From contig JBMNCQ010000004.1 of the NCBI GenBank assembly GCA_049366715.1, positions 1-64,000 of the forward strand: DNA of 64,000 bases, in the 5' to 3' direction. This DNA comes from JBMNCQ01 sp049366715. GTDB lineage: Bacteria; Bacillota; Peptococcia; Peptococcales; BICA1-8. The number at the start of each line of letters is the position of its first letter. Position 1 is the stretch's first letter. The notes beneath the pieces are model-generated. The model ran no database searches. It was not told the DNA's origin and worked only from the letters and a program-made list of their open reading frames with translations. Shown piece by piece: positions 52,420-60,418 of this stretch. A program made the translations under genes and the position numbers.

Positions 52420-53262
52420 TTAATACCGGGGGATATATTCCTCATAGCTTCTACGCAGTGAGTGCAGATCATGCAATTTTGCTAAAGATTTCTCTGCATT
52501 TTTCCGGGAGACTCCCACTACCAGGGACTCTACCAGAGCAATGGGAGCGACCATAGAATGGAATTCCCACAGTTCCCCCCGGGCAGTGTATAGTACTATA
52601 TCACTCATTTCTATCATCTCCGAAACCAGCAGATCGGTAATCAAAATAGTCGTGCAGCCTTTTTCTCTGGCAAAATCCAGTAAAATCCTGATTTCCGGCA
52701 ATATATTAACGAAACCGAAAATGACAATAACATCCTGACGGGTAACATTAACCAGTACTTCGAATATTTCATGCCCGCTTTTCGGTACTTTTTTTATGCT
52801 CAAGCCGGTGCGATTCAAGCGGAATTGCAAAAGATTTACCAGACCCTCACAAGGCCCTGGTCCGTACAAATAAGTATGGGGGGCACCGGCCAAAGCGAAA
52901 AGAGCTTTTTGGAATTGCTCCAAGTTCAGATGGCGTAAAGTCTCACTTAAATAATCGGCTGCCAGACTGAACATTTCTCCCGGCAGATCACTTTTTTCCG
53001 TTTTATTTAAGATATCCTCCAGCTTATTAGCAGGTGTAGTTGCCATTTTTTCTTTTAAATAATTTTTGAATTCTTTACTGCTATTAAAGCCGATCGTCCG
53101 CCAAAACCGTGAAATGGTAGCAGCACTGATTCCTAATTCCTCTGCTATTTCTTTCTCTGTTAAATAAGCCAGCCGGCCGGGGTTTTTGGAGATGAAATCG
53201 GCAATTTTTTTTTGGCTGGCGGTCATATCCTTCAATTGGATATTTAAATCTAAAAAATTCAC
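52420..53262 (-). CDS. RpiR/MurR-family transcriptional regulator
   Basis: 280-residue regulator. The N-terminal helix-turn-helix (YLTEKEIAEELGISAATISRFWRTIGF) and the C-terminal SIS-type sugar/effector domain (YLYGPGPCEGL, then VIVIFGFVNILPEI) are in the usual order. It is divergent from the ECF transporter genes, with a TGAAA-N6-TTTCA palindrome in the shared 260-bp region. It probably regulates that transporter in response to its substrate or a phosphorylated relative. Confidence 0.88.
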   Translation of the reverse strand: MNFLDLNIQLKDMTASQKKIADFISKNPGRLAYLTEKEIAEELGISAATISRFWRTIGFNSSKEFKNYLKEKMATTPANKLEDILNKTEKSDLPGEMFSLAADYLSETLRHLNLEQFQKALFALAGAPHTYLYGPGPCEGLVNLLQFRLNRTGLSIKKVPKSGHEIFEVLVNVTRQDVIVIFGFVNILPEIRILLDFAREKGCTTILITDLLVSEMIEMSDIVLYTARGELWEFHSMVAPIALVESLVVGVSRKNAEKSLAKLHDLHSLRRSYEEYIPRY

Positions 53263-53328
53263 AGTAACCCACCTCCGAAGTCCAATTTTGCTTAGCTCTG
53301 ATCCTTATTATAAATATTTCTTTGCAAA

Positions 53329-53346
53329 ATGAAAATAAATTTTCAT
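53329..53346. promoter_or_regulatory. Putative RpiR operator palindrome
   Basis: ATGAAAAT-AA-ATTTTCAT, 8-bp arms with a 2-bp centre, in the divergent region between the RpiR gene and the ECF transporter. It matches the general TGAAA-N-TTTCA style of RpiR-family sites. Confidence 0.55.
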
Positions 53347-53523
53347 TTTTAAATTTATGAATATTAATTTACATTGAATTAATTTTACTTTAATCCGAGG
53401 TTAATAATTTCTATTTATAATAAGCTCACTACCAGACAAATAAGCTATTTTGCCGTATAAGTCAGGAGGTGAATTTGAGGTCTCCGGTTTATAAAAAAAA
53501 TTAAGACAGGAGGATTTATATTT

Positions 53524-54390
53524 ATGGAAGATTCCTTAACGAAAAGCTCTGTAGAACAATCCAAAACAGTAATGTTATTTATTTTGGCCATGTCTTTATC
53601 AGGTTTGGAAAACCTGGTAGCGGAAATCATACCGGAACTGCAGATTGGTCCGGTAGAATTGGGAATATCCAGTTTTATTTTCATTCCGATCATACTTTGT
53701 ATTCTTTTTGACAATTTCTGGGTAGCCTTGGCAGCCCCTATCGGCGAGATAGTTTTTGCCGACCTGCTACTAGGGGAGTTTGGGGGTCTAGGGGAATTTG
53801 AAGAGATTATCATACTTACTATGGGTCTTTTTATCGCCGGGAAACTGGTCAAAGATGTAACCAACCGTAAACAACTGATGATAGCAGCCTTAATCGGCTT
53901 CGGTTTCCAGGAATTAGCCTCCACATTCATTGATATTGGTAAAGTATGGATAGGCATTGAACAACTGGAAGCCGTTCCCGGATTACCGGCCAGCATCGTT
54001 GTAATTGAAGGTGTTGATTTTCTGGTGGAATTTGTTATTACAGGAATCATCTTTGGTGTACTGCCAACCTTATACTTCGTTCCTCGCTTTTACGGCAAAC
54101 TTGAGCCTCTTTTAGGAATTAAACCCCGGAAAATCACTGATTCTTCCACTGCCCTTCCGGCGGCTATCATCCTGGGAGCTGTTTTTGCCGCCATACTGGG
54201 CACTGCAGTAGCTTTCATGGCTGAAATGGGTATTAGTATTATTGAATGGGAAGGGGAATTCCTGGACAAATTCGGGGACAGCTTCATTTGGATACCCATT
54301 TGTACTGCAGCCCTGGTTACGATGATTACTTTTATGGTTGGACAGAACAGGGCTAAAGGTAAGAGTGCCAAAGCTACGAAGGAGGCTTAA
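53524..54390 (+). CDS. ECF transporter S component, unusually large, substrate unknown
   Basis: 288-residue membrane protein with about seven or eight hydrophobic segments. An AGGAGG site precedes the ATG. The first 190 residues resemble an S component in helix pattern, including an ALAAPIGEIVFADLLLG loop. Extra C-terminal helices (about 205-275) make it longer than the usual 170-200 residues. The role is assigned from context: the next genes, 2 bp and further downstream, encode the EcfA double ATPase and EcfT. The PHP hydrolase at the operon end may process what is imported. I cannot name the substrate. Confidence 0.65.
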   Translation: MEDSLTKSSVEQSKTVMLFILAMSLSGLENLVAEIIPELQIGPVELGISSFIFIPIILCILFDNFWVALAAPIGEIVFADLLLGEFGGLGEFEEIIILTMGLFIAGKLVKDVTNRKQLMIAALIGFGFQELASTFIDIGKVWIGIEQLEAVPGLPASIVVIEGVDFLVEFVITGIIFGVLPTLYFVPRFYGKLEPLLGIKPRKITDSSTALPAAIILGAVFAAILGTAVAFMAEMGISIIEWEGEFLDKFGDSFIWIPICTAALVTMITFMVGQNRAKGKSAKATKEA

Positions 54391-54392
54391 AA

Positions 54393-56138
54393 ATGCCGCA
54401 AGGGATTATTTCCATCAAGGACTTGTCTTTTACATATCCCGGAAGTGATTCTCCTTTATTAAAAAATATCAATCTAGAAATAAGGACCGGAGATTTTGTC
54501 GCCATCATCGGCAGCAACGGCAGCGGCAAAACTACCCTATGCAAAGTTTTAAACGGTGTAGTTCCCCACTATATAACGGGAGATTTCTCAGGTCAGGCAG
54601 AAATTAACGGACAAAACACCCTGCAGACTACCGTTGCTTCCCTGGCCCGGCAGATCGCTTATGTCTATCAAGATTTCGAAAATCAACTGGTCCGTTCTAC
54701 TGTTTACGAAGATGTAATCTTTGCGCCTTTAAATTTTGGCTTCACCGACTACAAGGACCGGGGACTGCAAGCCCTGAAAATATTAGGTTTGCAAGACTTA
54801 CAGGATAAATTCATCTGGGAACTGAGCGGCGGGCAGAAGCACCTGACCGCCCTGGCCGGCGCCCTTGCACTGGACCCTGATATTATTGTCGTTGATGAAC
54901 CTGCCGCCCAGCTTGATCCCATGAATGCAATTCTGGTGTATGAAAAATTAAAAACTCTTAACGAGAAATATGGAAAAACAATTATCGTAATCGAACACCA
55001 TACTGAATTTATTGCGGACTACTGCCGTTCAGTCGTAATGATGGATAAAGGCCGTATTTGCTGGCACAAGCTTGTCCGGGAAGCATTGAACAGCTTAGAT
55101 GATTTAACGGAAAGGAACATTTATCCTCCTCAGGTTACCCAGGCCGCCAGTATCCTGCCTCCGTCTCTAACCGCTGCCGACGGAACTTATCCCATTAAAA
55201 TTGCAGAAAGCAAAGAGTATTTTGCCGGTTTAAAGATCCTAACTGCCCCTTGTCACAAGAAGGAACTCAGCGGCCTAAATAATTACTGCAAACCGGTAAT
55301 TACTTTGCAGGGGGTGACCTACGGATATAAATCCATGGAAAATAGCAGCAAACAAGTATTGACAGGTGTTAACCTGACAATTAATGAAGGGGACCGTCTG
55401 GCTCTGGTAGGAAGTAACGGAGCAGGTAAATCCACTATTCTTAAATTAATTTCCGGAATTATTAAACCACTAAAGGGCGATGTAACAGTTTACGGTACCA
55501 GCACCCGTAATATCTCCCCGGAAAAACTGGCAGAAACAGTCACCTATATTTTTCAGAACCCTGAGGAAATGTTTATTGAGGATTGTATCCGCAGGGATAT
55601 CGCATATTTTTTCAGGGTCCGACGGTATCCTAATCTGGATTTTCTGGTGGATCAAGTGGTAAAAGGACTGCAGCTCGAGGACCTGCAGCATAAAGACGGC
55701 AGATTATTAAGCGGCGGCCAGCAGCGCCGTGCTTCCCTGGCAATCGGAGTAGCTGCTTATCCTGCTGTTATTCTCCTGGACGAACCTACCGGCAGTCTGG
55801 ACATAGCCAGCCGTAAAGAAATGGTTGCCATGCTGGAATATTTAAAGGAGAGAGCAAAAACAGTAATTATCGCTACTCATGATATGCAATTAGCCGCAGA
55901 ATGGGCCAATAGAATGGTCGTGATGAAAGACGGCCAAATTTTGGAAGATAGTAATAAATATCAGGTCTTTGGCAACCCGGTTCTTCTTAAAGAAGCTAAT
56001 CTTAAACCACCTCAGATTGTAGAACTATGCCAGGAACTGGGAATAAATCCGGTGACTTTCAGCCTGCAAGAATTTGGGGCCCGGGTATCGGGAAAGGGGG
56101 AAGATCATAGTGGAATCCATCATGAAGCTGTTCAATAA
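54393..56138 (+). CDS. ECF transporter ATPase, EcfA-EcfA' fusion
   Basis: 581-residue protein with two ATPase domains. Domain 1 has Walker A GSNGSGKTT, a signature variant LSGGQKHLTALAGAL and Walker B IIVVDEPAAQLD. Domain 2 has GSNGAGKST, LSGGQQRRASLAIGV and VILLDEPTGSLD. Fused double ATPases are common in ECF modules of Firmicutes. It starts two bases after the S-component stop, and its end overlaps the EcfT start by 29 bases. It drives uptake of the vitamin- or metabolite-like substrate. Confidence 0.92.
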   Translation: MPQGIISIKDLSFTYPGSDSPLLKNINLEIRTGDFVAIIGSNGSGKTTLCKVLNGVVPHYITGDFSGQAEINGQNTLQTTVASLARQIAYVYQDFENQLVRSTVYEDVIFAPLNFGFTDYKDRGLQALKILGLQDLQDKFIWELSGGQKHLTALAGALALDPDIIVVDEPAAQLDPMNAILVYEKLKTLNEKYGKTIIVIEHHTEFIADYCRSVVMMDKGRICWHKLVREALNSLDDLTERNIYPPQVTQAASILPPSLTAADGTYPIKIAESKEYFAGLKILTAPCHKKELSGLNNYCKPVITLQGVTYGYKSMENSSKQVLTGVNLTINEGDRLALVGSNGAGKSTILKLISGIIKPLKGDVTVYGTSTRNISPEKLAETVTYIFQNPEEMFIEDCIRRDIAYFFRVRRYPNLDFLVDQVVKGLQLEDLQHKDGRLLSGGQQRRASLAIGVAAYPAVILLDEPTGSLDIASRKEMVAMLEYLKERAKTVIIATHDMQLAAEWANRMVVMKDGQILEDSNKYQVFGNPVLLKEANLKPPQIVELCQELGINPVTFSLQEFGARVSGKGEDHSGIHHEAVQ

Positions 56139-56919
56139 AATTTCTGTAGAAAATATTAAGCTGGAATTGCTAAAAACCGCCTTTGGCAGCAAAAAGACTT
56201 TCCTCGCCTCTCTTGACCCGCGGATTCTCATCATCTGGTACCTGATTTTTGCCCTTATTCCCTGGTTTATTTTTGACAGGGGTGTTTTACTGGCCCTGTT
56301 AATATTTGTAGCAGTTATCGCTGCTATTTCTCAAGTCAGCAGATTTATCATTTTTTTACTTTGCTTTGGAGTAGCTACCGAGATAATCTGTTATGGTTTA
56401 GTAGCTTATTTTCTCGGCGGAGGAAAAGAGGCTTTTCTGGCCCTGATTGTCCTGACCCTGAAACTGGTGATTATCTCCCTCTCAAGTATTGCAATTTTCA
56501 GTAATATAGATCCGGAACGCCTCAGTGACGCTTTGCTAAGCTGGGGAGTTCCCGGACAAATTACCTTTGCCGTGTCCTATGGATACAGAATGGTACCGGT
56601 ACTGATTGAAGAATATAATAATATTATTAATTCTTTCCGCCTTAGGGGAAAATCACCGGAAAATAAGGGGGTTCTCTACCGGCGCCAATTTATCTATCTG
56701 ATAAAGATTGCTGTTTATGCCTTTTATCCTCTGGTCTTTAATACGGCTAAACGGATCAGAACCACTGTAGAAGCCCTGGAAGTTCGAGGCTTTTCTTATG
56801 CTTTACACAATAAAGACGCCAAAAGACTTAAGCTCTCCTATTTGAAAATAGGACTAAAGGATATCGCTTTCTTAACGGGTTCTGCCTTGTACGTTATCTT
56901 AATCATCATCATAAAATGA
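56110..56919 (+). CDS. ECF transporter T component (EcfT)
   Basis: 269-residue membrane coupling subunit. A GTG start at 56110 is chosen (AAAGGGGGAAG upstream); a longer frame to 56074 reads through the ATPase end. It has six or so hydrophobic helices. The cytoplasmic coupling helices carry the Ala-Arg-Gly-type motifs, here SFRLRGKSPEN and ALEVRGFSYALH. It links the S component to the double ATPase. Confidence 0.9.
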   Translation: MESIMKLFNKISVENIKLELLKTAFGSKKTFLASLDPRILIIWYLIFALIPWFIFDRGVLLALLIFVAVIAAISQVSRFIIFLLCFGVATEIICYGLVAYFLGGGKEAFLALIVLTLKLVIISLSSIAIFSNIDPERLSDALLSWGVPGQITFAVSYGYRMVPVLIEEYNNIINSFRLRGKSPENKGVLYRRQFIYLIKIAVYAFYPLVFNTAKRIRTTVEALEVRGFSYALHNKDAKRLKLSYLKIGLKDIAFLTGSALYVILIIIIK

Positions 56920-56934
56920 CCAAAGGAGTAAAAA

Positions 56935-57672
56935 ATGGATATTGATCTGCATTGCCACGCTAAGCTCTCTAAAAAAAGCGCGTTTAATCTGAAACATTTT
57001 CTTAAATTACAGCAGGCTTCCATAAAAGCCGGTCTTCAGGCCATAGCTCTAACCGAACATTTTAACACCCGGGGATTTACAGAGATTTATGAAACACTGG
57101 AAAATCTTTACCACTATCGAGACGATTATTATGATATAGGGGGATTGAAAGTTTTTTGCGGCCTGGAAGTAGATGTTCAAGAAGGCGGACACGTCCTCCT
57201 GATCGGCAAACGGGATGATGTCTTGAATTTGTATAAAGAACTCCTGCCTTTCCAGGCTAAAGAAAATTTTCCCTCTTTAAAACACCTTTTAACGGAAGCC
57301 GGCGCAAGAGAAATGTTAAAAATCGGGGCCCATCCCTTTCGCAACAAAATTTCTTTAAGCCGTCTCAGTGGAAATTTATTGGTAAATTTCGATTCCTTGG
57401 AGCTAAATGGCAAAGATTTTAGAATGGCTCCTGCCGTACTTCAATTAGCTGCTTCTCTCAACCTGCCGGTTACAGCGGGAAGTGATACCCACCACTGGCT
57501 GCAGGCAGGCTGTGTGAGAAATCAGCTTGCCCACGACTGTAGTACGGTAAACCAAATTAAAGACTGTATAAAAAAAGGCCTCTATCAAACCAGCATTTCT
57601 CCCTGGATCGGTTTGCGGCTAACCGGGGCCGGGCTGGCTAAAAAACTGCTTAAGGAACTCACCTCTGCCTAG
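56935..57672 (+). CDS. PHP-domain metal-dependent hydrolase
   Basis: 245-residue PHP hydrolase. The metal-binding motifs occur in order: DLHCH (residues 3-7), ALTEHFN (about 38-44), GLEVDVQ (about 77), GAHPFR (about 142) and AGSDTHH (about 181-187). AAAGGAG precedes the ATG. The family hydrolyses phosphate esters such as histidinol phosphate or nucleotides. It is last gene of the ECF operon (15-bp gap), so it might dephosphorylate the imported compound or a product of it. It converges on the Trs-type operon. Confidence 0.85.
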   Translation: MDIDLHCHAKLSKKSAFNLKHFLKLQQASIKAGLQAIALTEHFNTRGFTEIYETLENLYHYRDDYYDIGGLKVFCGLEVDVQEGGHVLLIGKRDDVLNLYKELLPFQAKENFPSLKHLLTEAGAREMLKIGAHPFRNKISLSRLSGNLLVNFDSLELNGKDFRMAPAVLQLAASLNLPVTAGSDTHHWLQAGCVRNQLAHDCSTVNQIKDCIKKGLYQTSISPWIGLRLTGAGLAKKLLKELTSA

Positions 57673-57722
57673 GCCATCTGCCGGAACCCCCGCATAAATA
57701 AACCACCCGTACCAAGTTTCTC

Positions 57723-57776
57723 CCAGGAAACATAAAAAATCGTCCCTCCCCGGGGACGATTTTTTATGTTTCCTGG
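57723..57776. terminator. Bidirectional terminator, perfect 24-bp inverted repeat
   Basis: Arms 57723-57746 and 57753-57776 match base for base around a 6-base loop. Both strands carry A6/T6 tracts within the arms. It ends the rightward ECF operon and the leftward Trs-type operon. The last codons of the gene at 57764 lie inside it. Confidence 0.9.
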
Positions 57777-58201
57777 CAGCGGTGGGAATCAGGTCCCCGG
57801 CCCGTAATATCATGCATTCTGGAAACAGCGGCGTCGGAAAAGAAAGCGATCTGAGAGGGCACACCGGCTATAGTTTCTCCTGATAACATTACGCCGTTGT
57901 CTGTTTCTAAATATTGGACGGGAAGACTTCTCCGGAATACTTTTCCGGTATTCTTGTCGGCAATTTCGATAACAACCGCATCAGCTTCAATTTTATCCAT
58001 AGGTTCAGCGGAACCGGCATAGTTATCTATCCATTGCTGCAGACCGGCGGCAAGGGTCTCCAGGTAAATATTATGCAGCTCCAGCCACCGGTCTATTAAT
58101 TCCTGATAGCTTCCCGGATAATTTTGCGTTAATTTTTCCAAGACCTCCGTGCAAAAAACGTTAATTTCCCGTTTTAATTCGTGCTGGATATTCTCACTCA
58201 A
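57764..58201 (-). CDS. Hypothetical protein at the end of the Trs-type operon
   Basis: 145-residue soluble protein that I do not recognise. The N-terminal half is helical (EVLEKLTQNYPGSYQELIDR, LETLAAGLQQWIDNY). The C-terminal half has strand-like segments (AVVIEIADKNTGKVFRRSLP, GVMLSGETIAG). GAGGGAGG lies upstream of the ATG. It starts 24 bp after the zinc-ribbon gene and ends inside the terminator hairpin. Co-transcription with the radical SAM cluster suggests, but does not show, a related role. Confidence 0.65.
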   Translation of the reverse strand: MSENIQHELKREINVFCTEVLEKLTQNYPGSYQELIDRWLELHNIYLETLAAGLQQWIDNYAGSAEPMDKIEADAVVIEIADKNTGKVFRRSLPVQYLETDNGVMLSGETIAGVPSQIAFFSDAAVSRMHDITGRGPDSHRCQET

Positions 58202-58225
58202 AATTCCTTAACCTCCCTCTGGTCA

Positions 58226-58399
58226 TCATTCATTTTCCGGAGTAAGAAGCATACGCTGGGACATCCGGCATTGGGGACAAAGCTTCCCTCCATTAGTATT
58301 CCGGCATTCCTGACAATAAATCGTAAAACACCTTATGCATTTATATAAAACCGAGTCATTTGTTTCACCGGCACAGCGGGGACAAATATTCTTAGCCAA
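58226..58399 (-). CDS. 57-residue zinc-ribbon protein
   Basis: TTG start at 58399 with AGGGTGAG about seven bases before it. Eight cysteines form four CxxC pairs (residues 6/9, 21/24, 29/32, 41/44; CPRC, CIRC, CQEC, CPQC), enough for two zinc sites. The end MSQRMLLTPENE is free of cysteines. It lies 23 bp after the histidine phosphatase gene and 24 bp before the gene at 57764. Function unknown; probably a structural zinc or metal-delivery protein of this operon. Confidence 0.75.
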   Translation of the reverse strand: MAKNICPRCAGETNDSVLYKCIRCFTIYCQECRNTNGGKLCPQCRMSQRMLLTPENE

Positions 58400-58422
58400 T
58401 TGCTCTCACCCTTCCGCAGACT

Positions 58423-59052
58423 TCAATTTTTTTTGCTGTCTTGTCCGGAAACCGGTGAATTGAGCAATTTTACACGATAACCAAAGTCACCGGTTATAAT
58501 TATATTCAAACAAGCATAATCTTGCGATATTCTAAATAAATTAGCCAGGGGCATGCCCAGCATATGGCAGATTAACAGCCGGTTCACCCCTGCATGACCG
58601 ACAATAACAATACGATTAAAAGGCATCCGGACAATCTCATGAAAAGCTGCCAGAACTCTGCTGCCGCAGTCGGCAAAGCTTTCTCCCTCCGGCGGTCTGA
58701 AATAAGCAATATCCGAGCCCCGTTGTTTAAATTCCTGGGGATACCGGCGGGCTACTTCAGCAAATTTTAATCCTTCCCAACTGCCCAGGTTTACTTCCCG
58801 CAAATCAACCCTTTCCCGGGGGATTAATTCATGCTTGGCGGCTATTTCCCCGGCTGTATCCCGGGAACGGGAGAGGTCACTGCAAAAAACCGCATCTATT
58901 TTTAACGTGCTCAATTTATTGCTCAGAATCTTAGCCTGCTTATATCCTTCCGCAGTTAACGGCACATCAATCTGACCGATATAACAGCGTTGGTGGTCAT
59001 CCGGCAGCTTTACTCTGCCATGTCTAATCAGGTAAATCATTTTTTGCTCCAT
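58423..59052 (-). CDS. Histidine phosphatase family protein
   Basis: 209-residue phosphoglycerate-mutase-like phosphatase. The catalytic LIRHGRVKLPDDH (RHG at about 10-12), the second Arg in CSDLSRSRDTA and the late His in VIVGHAGVNRLL are all present. Its length resembles alpha-ribazole phosphatases (CobC), but the cluster around it argues for another phosphate ester. It begins ten bases after the adenylate-forming enzyme stops, in the same operon. Confidence 0.88.
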   Translation of the reverse strand: MEQKMIYLIRHGRVKLPDDHQRCYIGQIDVPLTAEGYKQAKILSNKLSTLKIDAVFCSDLSRSRDTAGEIAAKHELIPRERVDLREVNLGSWEGLKFAEVARRYPQEFKQRGSDIAYFRPPEGESFADCGSRVLAAFHEIVRMPFNRIVIVGHAGVNRLLICHMLGMPLANLFRISQDYACLNIIITGDFGYRVKLLNSPVSGQDSKKN

Positions 59053-59062
59053 AGAATCACCC

Positions 59063-60397
59063 TTACTCTGAAAGTAGTGAAGTATTTGTTATAATCATTC
59101 TTTTCCCCTTTGGAGGGACATAATTGTCATTACAGTTCACGGTCTTTACGATGAGTTCTAATTTCCCCCGTTCCCGGGCCGCGCCAAAGGCATTATTCCG
59201 GCTCAATTCAGCACCGACAGAAAGCGTGTCTATCTTTTGCTCTAAGGTCTTTATTTGTATCTCCACTGAAGTATAGTCCGGCAGATAAGAGACAATGGCA
59301 GTAAAATCGATAACCCCCGGTATAGCCAGCAAAATCTCATCTAAATCGGCCATCGTGATGAAGCACTCTGCAGCAAGCCTGATCACTCCTGTTTTTCTGG
59401 CTGTGATGTTCTCCAGCCGGGGTAAACTTGATCCACAGGAACATCCACCGGGCAGATACCGGGAGAGGTCCCCGGTGCGGTAACGGATTAAAGGCATGCC
59501 CCTTCTGGTTAAAGTCGTAAAAACTACTTCGCCCCATTGCCCTTCCGGCTGGATCTCCCCTGTAACAGGATGAACGATCTCCACCAGAAAATCCGCCTCA
59601 TATAAATGAAACCCGTTATGATAGCTGCATTCTATGCCACCGCCTAAGCCCATTTCACTCAGGCCATAATACCTAAACACTTCACAACCCCAAATTCTTT
59701 GCAGTTCCCGGACTACCGCCCGGGAGACATAATCAGTGCTTAAAAGCAGGCGCTTTAAGAAAACCTGCGCTTGCCGACCTTTTAATTCCGAGTATCTGGC
59801 CAGGGCCAGAACCTGGATAGGTATGCCGACTAGTACATCGGCACGGGTAGCCGTTATCTTTTCCAGGGTTTCCGGCAGACCGCCGGCAAATCCATATTTA
59901 ATAGGTACCGTACCCAGCCTCAGCAAGGCCGTATATAATAAATCACCGATACTTCCCGGTCTTTCTCCCGGCAAGAGGATCAAAACACGATCCCCGGGAG
60001 AAGTCAGAAGGGCCATACCCTGCACAAAAAAATCTATCGTCAGTTCCCGGTCATCCCGGGTGAAATAAACCCGTTTAGGCACTCCCGTAGTACCGGAACT
60101 CTCCAGAGTTACGACTCGTTCAATTTCACTCTGGGATACACACAGCATTTGCAGACCATGATTGCGCAGATCCTGAGGAGTAGTAAAAGGCACTCCTTTC
60201 AGATCAGCCAATCCCCTCAGCTTTTTACCGGGATACTCCTGAAAATGCCGGCGGTAAAAAGGACTATGCCCGGAAACATACGCAATGGTTTCTTGCAGTC
60301 TCTGCAACTGATAATCTTTGACGGCCTGTAAAGCAAGATCTCCTCCCCGCAGACCGATCTTTTCCTTAATCCAAGAATCCAGTCTTTGTCCGTCCAT
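59063..60397 (-). CDS. Adenylate-forming enzyme, phenylacetate-CoA ligase-like (DVU_1553-type)
   Basis: 444-residue member of the ANL superfamily closest to PaaK-type ligases. It has the phosphate loop ESSGTTGVPKRVYF (about 101-114), YYGLSEMGLGGGIEC (adenine-site motif, with Cys-His around it) and YRTGDLSRYLPGGCSCGS, where a CxC pair suggests the zinc site of this subfamily. It would activate an aromatic or other carboxylate as an AMP or CoA ester. Its place beside a TrsS-like radical SAM gene matches the Desulfovibrio DVU_1553-type cluster. The substrate is unknown. Confidence 0.85.
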   Translation of the reverse strand: MDGQRLDSWIKEKIGLRGGDLALQAVKDYQLQRLQETIAYVSGHSPFYRRHFQEYPGKKLRGLADLKGVPFTTPQDLRNHGLQMLCVSQSEIERVVTLESSGTTGVPKRVYFTRDDRELTIDFFVQGMALLTSPGDRVLILLPGERPGSIGDLLYTALLRLGTVPIKYGFAGGLPETLEKITATRADVLVGIPIQVLALARYSELKGRQAQVFLKRLLLSTDYVSRAVVRELQRIWGCEVFRYYGLSEMGLGGGIECSYHNGFHLYEADFLVEIVHPVTGEIQPEGQWGEVVFTTLTRRGMPLIRYRTGDLSRYLPGGCSCGSSLPRLENITARKTGVIRLAAECFITMADLDEILLAIPGVIDFTAIVSYLPDYTSVEIQIKTLEQKIDTLSVGAELSRNNAFGAARERGKLELIVKTVNCNDNYVPPKGKRMIITNTSLLSE

Positions 60398-60418
60398 CTG
60401 GTTAAATCATCACCCCGT

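Noticed and set aside
53445..54050. 201-residue leftward frame
   Set aside because: Antisense to the ECF S component; composition is rich in Ser, Pro and Ile as expected of a shadow frame.
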